A stretch of 64,000 nt of DNA. It comes from Bacillota bacterium (GTDB lineage: Bacteria > Bacillota > Clostridia > Lachnospirales > Anaerotignaceae). Position numbers and translations under genes: made by a program. This document shows, one piece after another, positions 52,067 to 60,734 of the stretch. Each line of letters starts with the position of its first letter. Position 1 is the first letter of the stretch. Below the pieces are notes generated by a model. It worked only from the letters and a program-made list of their open reading frames with translations, made no database searches and was not told the DNA's origin. The stretch covers positions 124,001 through 188,000 of the forward strand of contig JAHZDZ010000006.1 in NCBI GenBank assembly GCA_019422105.1, given 5' to 3'.

Positions 52067-52570
52067 ATGAATAAGAAAGCAAAATATATATACTGCGGTC
52101 TTTTAACAGCTATGGTTTTTGGCATTGGTGTAAATCATGTCAGCTTGTCGGCTGCCAACGTATCGCCCGGCAGCAGTGCGGATCCCCTTGTTTCAAAAAG
52201 CTATGTGGATGAAAAAATAAGCGAGCTTTTAGGTGTGCTCAGTACAAGCGGCGGCTATAATACGGGAGACAGCGCAAACAGCGCCTCCCAGACGAATGCA
52301 GATACCTATACGCCTGTAAGCGCTCAAAGCGGACAGATTATACTGGGCGGGGAGGGCACGGAGATAATTCTCAGAAGCGGTTCAGCGGTTGGATATTGCG
52401 AAGGTGAAAATGGTATCGCCAATGTCACCATAGGGGCTGATATTGGAAACGGCACCATTGTGGGCAAGAATAATCTTTTGATTGTGCCGAGAAATGACGG
52501 CAGGGGCGTGAAGGTATCAGGAAATGGGGAAGCATGGTTTTTGATTAAGGGAAGTTATGAAATCAGATGA
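52067..52570 (+). CDS. Small secreted protein of unknown function
   Basis: A 167-residue exported protein: signal peptide (about residues 1-30, ending SLSAA), a Ser/Asn/Gly-rich linker (about 60-85), and a compact beta-rich C-terminus (AQSGQIILGGEGTEIILRSG, VKVSGNGEAWFLIKG). It looks like a small surface or matrix protein. The ATG at 52067 is taken because GGGGAGG sits about 10 bases upstream; a TTG two codons earlier is possible. It lies 43 bp before a large NAGPA protein gene and is probably co-transcribed with it. Confidence 0.65.
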   Translation: MNKKAKYIYCGLLTAMVFGIGVNHVSLSAANVSPGSSADPLVSKSYVDEKISELLGVLSTSGGYNTGDSANSASQTNADTYTPVSAQSGQIILGGEGTEIILRSGSAVGYCEGENGIANVTIGADIGNGTIVGKNNLLIVPRNDGRGVKVSGNGEAWFLIKGSYEIR

Positions 52571-52613
52571 ATTTCAGGCAGACAGCCTGTGAACAGTTAA
52601 GGAGAGACGGAAA

Positions 52614-55421
52614 ATGAAATGTAAAACAGGTTTGAAAAAGCTGCTGGCAGCGGGCGTTATAGCCGGCGTTTTGCTAAGCATCAATACATATCCCGCTTTT
52701 GCGGCACAAAAGCTTTATAGTCAGGTGACAACAGAAACAGTGACGAAGGGCGTTACTTATGAAAAGAATCATCGTCTGACAGCAGACGGATGGCAGGATA
52801 TTTATGTTTTAAAGGTAAATTTAGATGATTCCAATATCAAAATAGCACCGGTAGAGTCCTCAACGGAATACGGCTTGAAGGAAACAGTGCTGAAAATGAT
52901 TACGGACAGCGGGGCCGTTGCGGGTGTTAATGCGGATTTCTTCGGCATGACAGGCAAATATTCCGCTTCCTTCGGCCCTGTTATCAAGGACGGTAATCTG
53001 GTCTCTGCTGGCACCGACAGAAATATCGGCAAAAATGAATACGCAACCTTCTTTTTGGACAATGAGGGAAATCCGTTTATCAATTTCTTCAATTTAAAGG
53101 CAGACTTTTATGCCAATACCAATTCCCATCTGGAATTGGCTTCCATCAATAAGATAACGGAAATGAAATATCCCATTTATTTTGACGCCAATGCATCTGC
53201 TGATACCGGGGATTTGGACGCCCGCTTTAGCGGTCTTGTAAAGCTGGTCGTTGAAAACGATGTGATTACAAAGATTTCCGCAAAGGGGGAAACGGTTTCT
53301 GTTCCCGAAAACGGTTATCTCATTATTATGAATGGTGATTACTACGATGGAGTTAGCCAGTATTTTACAGTGGGACAGAATACGGATTTAAAAATTCAGG
53401 CATCTCTGGATTTAAACAAAATTGATACTGCCATAAGCGGTGTTGGAAAGATACTGGAAAACGGGCAGCTTTCCGCAAACCCGGGACTTGTCATAAACGG
53501 CAGGCAGCCAAGGACAGCTCTTGGAATATCACAGGATAAAAACACATTGATTTTAATGGTTGTTGACGGCAGAGGGACATCAATTGGCGCGACGCATCAG
53601 GAGATGGCGGATTTGATGTTGGAATATGGTGCCTATGACGCCATGCATCTTGACGGCGGCGGTTCCACTACAATGGTAGCAAATACAACAGAGGATATGG
53701 CTCCTGTTGTAAAAAACAAGGTGTCAGACGGCGCGGAGAGAAAGGTTATCAATGCAGTAGGCGTATTTAACAATGCGCCTGTCACAGAATTGAGCCAAAT
53801 TGTACTGAAGCCTTCCAAGGAAAGGATATTTAAGGGTAATTCTGTCAGCTTTCAGGTGATAGGTTACGATGAATATTATCATAAGCTGGATGTGCCTGTG
53901 GGAGATGTGACATTTGAGACCAGCGACCCAGAGGGTGTTTTTAACGGCAGTGTATTTACTCCCAATACAGAAGGAAAAGCGATTGTAACGGCTACCTATA
54001 ATGGACTTTCTGCAGTGGCTACAGTGGACACCATGGCTCTTGCCACACTGAAGGCCAATGTGGATTCCCTTAGCATGGATGTAGGACAGACGGCACAGCT
54101 CTCCTTCACGGGCGTCAGTACAGAAGGATATGAGGGGGCCATATCCAATGTCGTGGTATCATCCGATTTGGGCACCTATGAAAACGGTGTGTTTACTGCA
54201 ACACAGACAGGCGCCGGATACATTCAGTGTTCTCTGGGCGCGGCTAACTACTATATTAAGCTTTCTGTGGACACACAGCCAAAGGATATTACCTCCTTTG
54301 AGGATAATCAGGCGCTGACATTTACAAGCTATCCCAAGACGATTCCGGGTGCGGCTTATGTGACAACCTATACGGCGGCGACGGGAAGCAAATCGCTGGC
54401 CCTTGAGTATACCTTTGCCCAGTCTGATACGACCCAGGCGGCTTATATGCAGTTTAATACGCCGTTTGCAATCGGCGGAAGCCCAACCGTATTAAAGATG
54501 AAGGTTTATGGCAATAATTCTGGACAATGGCTCAGAGGGAAACTTCTTGATGCTGACGGCAAAGAGATAATTATAGATTTTACAAAAAACATAAACTGGA
54601 CGGGTTGGCAGGAGGTAAGTGCTTCCATACCGGCAGGTACAAAATATCCTGTAAAGCTGGATACCATTTATGTTGCTGCTCTTTCCAATACAGATACAGA
54701 CAAAAAGGCATTATATTTTGATGATTTGTCCGGTACCTTCCCGCTGGAGAGCGATGTCACCATACCGGCTTCCACTTCCGTGCCGGACAGCAAAAGGGCT
54801 GATTTGAGCCAGAAGGAAGCAGGCGCCTATTATATTAATATTGCGGGAACGGTTATGAGTGACAATCAAAATATAAAAGCTTCCCCAAGCTATACAGACG
54901 CCAGAGTTAATGTGCATAATCAGCTTCAGACAGATGCCGGTCTTATGGTTTATGGGGGTAAAAGTGACATTTCCGCTCAGAGCAGTGTTGACACATTAAA
55001 ATGGTGGTCACAGTATAAATACTACGATAAGAACGGGGTGTCTGTTGTTCAGATGACGGCGGCAAACGGATCTCTCAGGACGACAAGCGCGGCACAATGG
55101 CTGTATTTTCAAAATGATATTGCTAATTCCGCCAATAAAAATGTCATTATTCTGTTAGATAAATCACCCTCAAACTGGAGTGACGCTCAGGAGGCTATTT
55201 TGTTCAGAAGCGCGCTGAGTGAATTAAAGGAAAGCGGCAAGGAGATTTTTGTGGTTTCCTCCAGCGGCTACAGCTATTGGAACACGGTGAAAGAGGGAAT
55301 TCGTTACATAAATCTTCCTGATTTATGGAATCCTAACGGCAGTGTTAACACAAACTTTAAGATACTTACCTTCAAGGTAAGCGGTGACAGCATGGTTTAT
55401 GATGTGAAAAACGCTTTTTAA
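52614..55421 (+). CDS. Large secreted NAGPA-domain (phosphodiester glycosidase-like) protein
   Basis: A 935-residue exported protein. A signal peptide (1-29) is followed by an NAGPA/DUF2233 domain (about 45-390) with AGVNADFFGMTGKYSAS and MHLDGGGSTTM (about 344-354), the motif of the family. Next come Ig-like Big_2 domains (about 395-550, SQIVLKPSKERIFKGNSVSF), a carbohydrate-binding beta-sandwich (about 560-725, TSFEDNQALTF to YFDDLSGTF) and a C-terminal metallophosphatase-like region that lacks evident metal ligands (about 740-935). It probably acts on or binds wall sugars with phosphodiester links; the substrate is unknown. Confidence 0.85.
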   Translation: MKCKTGLKKLLAAGVIAGVLLSINTYPAFAAQKLYSQVTTETVTKGVTYEKNHRLTADGWQDIYVLKVNLDDSNIKIAPVESSTEYGLKETVLKMITDSGAVAGVNADFFGMTGKYSASFGPVIKDGNLVSAGTDRNIGKNEYATFFLDNEGNPFINFFNLKADFYANTNSHLELASINKITEMKYPIYFDANASADTGDLDARFSGLVKLVVENDVITKISAKGETVSVPENGYLIIMNGDYYDGVSQYFTVGQNTDLKIQASLDLNKIDTAISGVGKILENGQLSANPGLVINGRQPRTALGISQDKNTLILMVVDGRGTSIGATHQEMADLMLEYGAYDAMHLDGGGSTTMVANTTEDMAPVVKNKVSDGAERKVINAVGVFNNAPVTELSQIVLKPSKERIFKGNSVSFQVIGYDEYYHKLDVPVGDVTFETSDPEGVFNGSVFTPNTEGKAIVTATYNGLSAVATVDTMALATLKANVDSLSMDVGQTAQLSFTGVSTEGYEGAISNVVVSSDLGTYENGVFTATQTGAGYIQCSLGAANYYIKLSVDTQPKDITSFEDNQALTFTSYPKTIPGAAYVTTYTAATGSKSLALEYTFAQSDTTQAAYMQFNTPFAIGGSPTVLKMKVYGNNSGQWLRGKLLDADGKEIIIDFTKNINWTGWQEVSASIPAGTKYPVKLDTIYVAALSNTDTDKKALYFDDLSGTFPLESDVTIPASTSVPDSKRADLSQKEAGAYYINIAGTVMSDNQNIKASPSYTDARVNVHNQLQTDAGLMVYGGKSDISAQSSVDTLKWWSQYKYYDKNGVSVVQMTAANGSLRTTSAAQWLYFQNDIANSANKNVIILLDKSPSNWSDAQEAILFRSALSELKESGKEIFVVSSSGYSYWNTVKEGIRYINLPDLWNPNGSVNTNFKILTFKVSGDSMVYDVKNAF

Positions 55422-55457
55422 TCTTTTTTTAAGAGATAAAGCATGAACGTAATACAG

Positions 55458-55491
55458 AAGGGGGGCGGAATTTTTCCGCCCTATCTTTTTG
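55458..55491 (+). terminator. Terminator after the NAGPA gene
   Basis: GGGCGGAA-TTT-TTCCGCCC stem, followed by TATCTTTTT. Confidence 0.8.
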
Positions 55492-55611
55492 CAGGGACGA
55501 TTTAGAAAAAAATCGCATATCACCCAATATTTTGTAAGTTATATTTGTCAAACAGGTTGTTTTGCGTTAATATAAAGGATAAAGTAAATTTATGAGTGAT
55601 GAGGGAAGATA

Positions 55612-57183
55612 ATGTCTGAAAAAAATAAAAGCGCATTAAAAACCGTTAGTTTTATGATGATCATTACGCTTTTTGGCAAAATTCTGGGGCTATTGCGGGA
55701 TGTAACCCTTGCCAGCAATTTTGGCTCCTCTATGGAGGCAAACGCCTTTATGAGCGCAAGCCGTATTCCACGGCTGTTTTTTGATGCGGTTTTTGCAGCG
55801 GCTATCTCTTCCAGCTTTATTCCGGTTTTTAATGAAATCCTGGAGAAAAAAGGGAAAAAGGAGGCGTTTTCTTTTTCCAACTGTTTTGTTTCCATGGTGA
55901 TTGTTTTTACCTTTCTAATGACGGTTTTCGGCATTTTGACGGCACCCTATCTGACGAAGCTGATAGCGGGTCAGTTTAATCCCAAAACTGCGGTTTTGTG
56001 TACGCAGCTTCTGCGGGTTATGTTTCCGACTGTGCTTTTTACAGGGATCGCCTATTCCTTTGTGGGGATACTGCAATCTATGGATGAATTCAGCATCCCT
56101 GCGGCTTTAAGCATCGTTTCAAACGGTGTCATCATACTCTATCTGCTGTTTTTCAGTCAAACCTTTGGTGTTTTTGGGCTTGCAGCCGCTTTTTTGATTG
56201 GATGGGCCATGCAGGTAGTGATACAGGTTCCGCCCCTTTACAAAAGAGGATACCGCTTTCGTTTTCGGCCGGATTTCAGGCAGGAGGGCATGAAAAAGGT
56301 GGTTGTCCTCATGATTCCGGTTATGGTAAGTACCTGGATACAGCCTATCAATGTTGCAATCAATACGAATTTTGCTTCCGGCCTTTTTGACGGAAGTGCT
56401 GTCAGCACCATTGAGTATGCCAATACTCTGTATACTATGATTGTGGGCGTATTTGTGCTCTCCATCGCAAACGTCATATTTCCTGAGCTTTCAAGGCTTA
56501 CAACCAATCAGGATGAGAAGAGATTTGCCTCAACTGTTCATATGACTATCAAGGTCATGGCTTTTATACTGATTCCCATGATGGTAGGTCTCATGTGCCT
56601 GAGTACACCGCTGATTCGGTTAATATACCAGAGGGGAGACTTTACTGCCTTTGATACGGCTTTGACATCCAGAGCGCTGTTTTTCTTTTCGCTGGGAATG
56701 TTTGGCTATGGAGTACAGACCATATTGAGCAGGGCTTTTTACGCAAGGCAGGATGGAAAGACGCCTTTCATTTCAGGCGTTGCCTCTATTGCCGCCAATA
56801 TTATACTTTGTTTTTTATTGGTGAAGCCTTTTGATGTGGCCGGTCTTGCCTTTGCCTCCGCCATGTCCTCAACTGTCTCTGCCCTTGTACTGTGGGTGCC
56901 TATGGCCAGAAAAAATAAGGGCCTGATGGACAGGCAGACGGCCCTTGATATACTGAAAATGGTTGCCTGTGCGGCAGTGATGGCGGCATTGGTGATTGTA
57001 CTTCGCAATGCGCTTCTTATAAGGCTTCCGGATACCTTTTTCGGCAGAATCATGGTGGTAGGAGTCCCTACGGCGGCAGGCGTTTTGGTTTATATGGTTT
57101 TAACGCGGCTTCTTGGCTTGCAGGAATCTCGCATGGTGTTTGATATTATCATTAAGTTTGTAAATAAATTTCGTGATCGTTAG
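55612..57183 (+). CDS. murJ: MurJ-type lipid II/polyprenol flippase
   Basis: A 523-residue MviN/MurJ-family membrane protein with about 14 hydrophobic segments. LLRDVTLASNFGSSMEANAF (about residues 23-42), FDAVFAAAISSSFIPVFNE and LIRLIYQRGDFTAFDTALT are characteristic. It flips lipid-linked wall precursors across the membrane. It heads a tightly packed envelope operon (next gene 15 bp away), so it may flip the precursor of the polymer made by this operon instead of, or besides, lipid II. Promoter elements lie in the 120-bp spacer. Confidence 0.9.
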   Translation: MSEKNKSALKTVSFMMIITLFGKILGLLRDVTLASNFGSSMEANAFMSASRIPRLFFDAVFAAAISSSFIPVFNEILEKKGKKEAFSFSNCFVSMVIVFTFLMTVFGILTAPYLTKLIAGQFNPKTAVLCTQLLRVMFPTVLFTGIAYSFVGILQSMDEFSIPAALSIVSNGVIILYLLFFSQTFGVFGLAAAFLIGWAMQVVIQVPPLYKRGYRFRFRPDFRQEGMKKVVVLMIPVMVSTWIQPINVAINTNFASGLFDGSAVSTIEYANTLYTMIVGVFVLSIANVIFPELSRLTTNQDEKRFASTVHMTIKVMAFILIPMMVGLMCLSTPLIRLIYQRGDFTAFDTALTSRALFFFSLGMFGYGVQTILSRAFYARQDGKTPFISGVASIAANIILCFLLVKPFDVAGLAFASAMSSTVSALVLWVPMARKNKGLMDRQTALDILKMVACAAVMAALVIVLRNALLIRLPDTFFGRIMVVGVPTAAGVLVYMVLTRLLGLQESRMVFDIIIKFVNKFRDR

Positions 57184-57197
57184 GATGGAGGGATAGT

Positions 57198-58622
57198 GTG
57201 GTTGAGAGCAGCTTATTTGTAGCTTTTTGTGCCAAAATTGCAGGCTGGTTTTCAGGGCAATTTCAAAAAAGCCGGCTGATAGCGTTTTTTCTGACGCAAA
57301 ACGACAGGGAGGCTACCGCGCAAAACAGTATATTCAATAGAGTATTTTATGGTATCGTTCATTTTTTTCAGGCTGTATTCAAAGCTTTAAGGCTCGACAG
57401 GCTTTTTAGCGGCAGTATTTATAAGGTACCGTTTATCTGGTGCTTTTTTACGGTTTTTGCCGCACCCTTTTTACCGACAATGCTGGTACTTTTGATGGCT
57501 GTGGCAACCTTTGCGTCACTTGCCCTAAGTCTGATTTGTGATAAGGGAAAAAAACTGAGATACTTTGCAATCAATAAATATATTTACATGTATGCCGGTG
57601 TTTACCTTTTTGCAATATTTACCTCCGTATCCAGACGGGGAAGCCTTTTGGGAGGCTTGCTGACAATATGCTTTATGCTGTTTTTCATTGTGGTTATCAA
57701 TGCTGTGGAAACAAAACAACAGCTCCGTTTTCTTATGTTCTTTTTTGTCTGTGCCGGTATATTGGTAGCGCTGTATGGCTTTTACCAGTTCATGTTTCCT
57801 GCCAAGTACAGCGGCGTCTGGGTGGATACGGACATGTTTCAGGATATCCGTTTCCGTGTCTATTCAACCCTTGAAAATCCCAATGTTTTGGGCGAATATT
57901 TTCTTCTGGTCATTCCGGTTGCCTTTGCCTGTTTCCTGAACAGCGAAAAAATGATATTGAAGCTGTTTTACCTGGGGGCAACGGGAATTATGATGCTGTG
58001 TCTTATCCTTACCTATTCCAGGGGCTGTTATATTGGCATATTGGTAGCAATGGGCATGTTTCTTGTTCTTCTTGACAGGCGTTTTATACTCCTGGGTATT
58101 TTAGGGCTTCTCCTGCTCCCCTTTGTACTGCCGGATACGATTATTAACCGTTTTATGAGTATCGGCAATATGCAGGATTCTTCCACCAGCTACAGAGTCT
58201 ATATCTATATGGGAACGATTGCTATGCTGAAGGACTACTGGCTTTGCGGCATTGGCCCGGGTACAGATGCCTTTAATCAGGTTTACCCGGCATATGCATA
58301 TAATTCTATCAGCGCCCCCCATTCTCACAATCTGTTTTTACAAGTCATGTGCGACGCGGGTATCTGCGGTATATTTGTATTTGTTGCTATCATCTATCAA
58401 TATTACAAGGCGGCCTTTGCCTCCCTGACAAGGGAAAGAGACAAAAAGAACAGAACGCTGATTATCGCGGGCATATCCGCAATCAGCGGCTTTATGGTGC
58501 AGAGTCTTTTTGACTATACCTTTTATAACTACAGAGTTATGCTGCTGTTTTGGATAGCTCTGGCTTTCGGCATTTTATTTACTGATATTCCATCCCTTGG
58601 AGAGGAGAGAAAAAAAGTATGA
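57198..58622 (+). CDS. O-antigen-ligase/Wzy-like membrane polymerase
   Basis: A 474-residue membrane protein with about 12 hydrophobic segments and the large loop of the Wzy_C/WaaL superfamily. FSTLENPNVLGEYFLLVIP-like sequence (about residues 220-240), TYSRGCYIGILVAM and GIGPGTDAFNQVYPAYAYN followed by SAPHSHNLFLQ (about 353-383) are seen. Such enzymes polymerise or ligate lipid-linked glycans outside the membrane. It lies between murJ and a glycosyltransferase, overlapping the latter by four bases. Confidence 0.85.
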   Translation: MVESSLFVAFCAKIAGWFSGQFQKSRLIAFFLTQNDREATAQNSIFNRVFYGIVHFFQAVFKALRLDRLFSGSIYKVPFIWCFFTVFAAPFLPTMLVLLMAVATFASLALSLICDKGKKLRYFAINKYIYMYAGVYLFAIFTSVSRRGSLLGGLLTICFMLFFIVVINAVETKQQLRFLMFFFVCAGILVALYGFYQFMFPAKYSGVWVDTDMFQDIRFRVYSTLENPNVLGEYFLLVIPVAFACFLNSEKMILKLFYLGATGIMMLCLILTYSRGCYIGILVAMGMFLVLLDRRFILLGILGLLLLPFVLPDTIINRFMSIGNMQDSSTSYRVYIYMGTIAMLKDYWLCGIGPGTDAFNQVYPAYAYNSISAPHSHNLFLQVMCDAGICGIFVFVAIIYQYYKAAFASLTRERDKKNRTLIIAGISAISGFMVQSLFDYTFYNYRVMLLFWIALAFGILFTDIPSLGEERKKV

Positions 58623-59749
58623 TAAAGGTGCTCAATATCATAAGTGACAGCAATATCGGCGGTGCGGGAAGGTGTATCTTAAATTTCCTGAAGTATTATG
58701 ACAGAAAAAACTACAGCCTTAAGGTCGTTGTTCCCAGAGGAAGCCTATTAAAGGAAGAAATAGAGAAGCTTGGAACGAGGGTTATTGAGGCAGACGGCAT
58801 TGCCGATAAATCCTTTGACAGGACAGCTGTCAAAAACTTGGTGAAAATCATAAAAAAACAAAATCCGGATATTGTCCACACCCATGGGGCTGTCTCAGGG
58901 CGTATTGCGGCAAAGCTGTGCGGCAAAAGAATAATCTATACCAGACACAGTGTGTTTCCCGTCAGTCCCCGAATCAGCCATGGAATCGGCAGAGTATTGA
59001 ATAAAGCTGCCAATGAGTTTTTGGCGGATGAAATCATTGCGGTGGCGGAAGCGGCAAAGGATAATTTGACAGAGGGCGGAATATCCGAGAATAAAATTAA
59101 GGTTATTTTAAACGGTGTGGAGAAGGTAGAGCGGTGTACAGAGAATGAAAATGCCTCTGCACGGGAAGCTTACGGCATTACTCCCAATGATTTTGTTGTA
59201 GGCATTATGGCGCGCCTTGAGGAGGTAAAGGGCCACATTTATCTTATAGAGGCGGCGGAGAGAATCAAAAAAGCCGGAAAAAATATCAAGGTGCTTATTA
59301 TTGGAACCGGCGCCATAGAGGATAAGCTGAAAGGCATTGTGAAGGAAAAAAATCTGGAGGATACGATTCTTTTTACAGGTTTTATTACCGATGTGAGAAG
59401 AATATTGAGCATACTGACCATACAGGCCAACGCATCCTATGGAACAGAGGCAACAAGCCTTGCCCTTTTGGAGGGGATGAGTATGGGTATCCCGGCGGTG
59501 GTCAGTGATTACGGCGGAAACCCCGGGGTTATCACCCATGGGGAAAATGGATTTTTGTTCCGTCAGCAGGACAGCGGGGATATGGAGCGGTATCTTTTGA
59601 AAATCATGGAGGATAAAGCGCTCTACCATTACATGTGTGAAAGGTCACTGGAAATTTTTCAGGAGAAATTTACGGCGGAGATTTACGCCCGAAATATAGA
59701 GGCAGTATACAGCAGTGCAATAAACCAAAAGAGAGGTGCAAAAAAGTGA
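58619..59749 (+). CDS. GT4-family glycosyltransferase
   Basis: A 376-residue GT-B enzyme. The N-terminal donor/acceptor domain has SDSNIGGAGRCILNFLKYY (about residues 8-26) and VHTHGAVSGRIAA; the C-terminal domain has ILNGVEKVE, GIMARLEEVKGH (about 201-212), LIIGTGAIEDKL and the EATSLALLEGMSMGIPAV loop. This is a typical retaining GT4 of wall-polymer operons. Acceptor and sugar are unknown. ATG overlaps the previous stop. Confidence 0.9.
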   Translation: MIKVLNIISDSNIGGAGRCILNFLKYYDRKNYSLKVVVPRGSLLKEEIEKLGTRVIEADGIADKSFDRTAVKNLVKIIKKQNPDIVHTHGAVSGRIAAKLCGKRIIYTRHSVFPVSPRISHGIGRVLNKAANEFLADEIIAVAEAAKDNLTEGGISENKIKVILNGVEKVERCTENENASAREAYGITPNDFVVGIMARLEEVKGHIYLIEAAERIKKAGKNIKVLIIGTGAIEDKLKGIVKEKNLEDTILFTGFITDVRRILSILTIQANASYGTEATSLALLEGMSMGIPAVVSDYGGNPGVITHGENGFLFRQQDSGDMERYLLKIMEDKALYHYMCERSLEIFQEKFTAEIYARNIEAVYSSAINQKRGAKK

Positions 59750-60231
59750 GCGGAAAAAAGAAGATATTCGGTATCAACCTGTTTGATATTGTAATACTGG
59801 CAATTATTGTGGTTTTGGCAGGGGGCGTTTATGTGTTTACCCACAAGGAAAAGGTTGTGGAAACCAAAAAGCTTCGCTATACCCTTGAGCTGGCGGATAA
59901 TCCGGCGGGTTTTTCAAAGGACATCAATATAGGGGACAGACTGACAGATAATGTGAAAAATTATAATATGGGGACAGTCGTGGATTTTGAGGTGGTTCCC
60001 TGCACAAAGATTACAAACGATTACGTGAACAGCGCTATTGTGGAGAGTGTTGTTCCTGATAAGGAAAATGTTATCATAACGGTGGAGGCCAATGTAACGG
60101 AAAGTGCCAACGAATATAAGGTTGACGGCAATTATTATGTACGTGCGGGCAGGGAGGTTTCCGTAAAAGGAAACGGCTATGCGGGTATCGGCTATATTTT
60201 GACAGTGGACAGACAGGAGGGAGCGCAATGA
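59746..60231 (+). CDS. DUF4330-family membrane protein 1
   Basis: A 161-residue protein with one N-terminal membrane helix (about residues 12-30, FDIVILAIIVVLAGGVYVF) and a small extracellular beta-rich domain (KLRYTLELAD, IGDRLTDNVKNYNMGTVV, NYYVRAGREVSVKG). The last motif and the pattern are those of DUF4330. Function is unknown. It overlaps both the preceding and following genes by four bases, so it is a fixed part of the envelope operon and has a paralogue next door. Confidence 0.75.
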   Translation: MSGKKKIFGINLFDIVILAIIVVLAGGVYVFTHKEKVVETKKLRYTLELADNPAGFSKDINIGDRLTDNVKNYNMGTVVDFEVVPCTKITNDYVNSAIVESVVPDKENVIITVEANVTESANEYKVDGNYYVRAGREVSVKGNGYAGIGYILTVDRQEGAQ

Positions 60232-60719
60232 AGATAATAGACGAGAAGGGCAAGCTTTTCGGCCTGTTTAACGCCATTGACTTTTGTGTCATTGTGCTTG
60301 TGATTGTGCTTGCGGCAGGCGCTTACTATAAGTTCAGAGGCCTTGACAAGACAAGTACTACCGCAAGTACGGAAAAAATTACCTATACAGTGGAAATCAG
60401 AAGACTGCGGGATTATATTTTTCAGAATGTAAAAGAGGGCGATTTGCTCTATGACAAGACCAGCGGCAACTGTATCGGTACCATAACGAAAATTGACGGC
60501 TCCCCGGCGAAGGACTTTTTATCCTGTATTGACGGCACCTATAAAACGGTGGAGGTAGAAAACAGGTATGACGTGGTATTGACGGTAGAAGGTGACGGTG
60601 TGAAAACAGATACCGGTTATTATATTAATAAAACCTATGAGCTGGTGCGCAACTCTTCCAGAAAATTTATGACAAAGTATTTTGAGTGTGAAGCAAAGAT
60701 ACAGGATATTCTCTCATGA
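60228..60719 (+). CDS. DUF4330-family membrane protein 2
   Basis: A 163-residue paralogue of the preceding protein: LFGLFNAIDFCVIVLVIVLA with the membrane helix at about 15-33, then KITYTVEIRRLRDYIFQNVKEGD and ending beta strands with TDTGYYINKTYELV. The two likely form a pair, perhaps as subunits of one envelope machine. The role in polymer assembly is inferred from the operon only. Confidence 0.75.
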   Translation: MKIIDEKGKLFGLFNAIDFCVIVLVIVLAAGAYYKFRGLDKTSTTASTEKITYTVEIRRLRDYIFQNVKEGDLLYDKTSGNCIGTITKIDGSPAKDFLSCIDGTYKTVEVENRYDVVLTVEGDGVKTDTGYYINKTYELVRNSSRKFMTKYFECEAKIQDILS

Positions 60720-60734
60720 TAACGGGGTGGCTTT

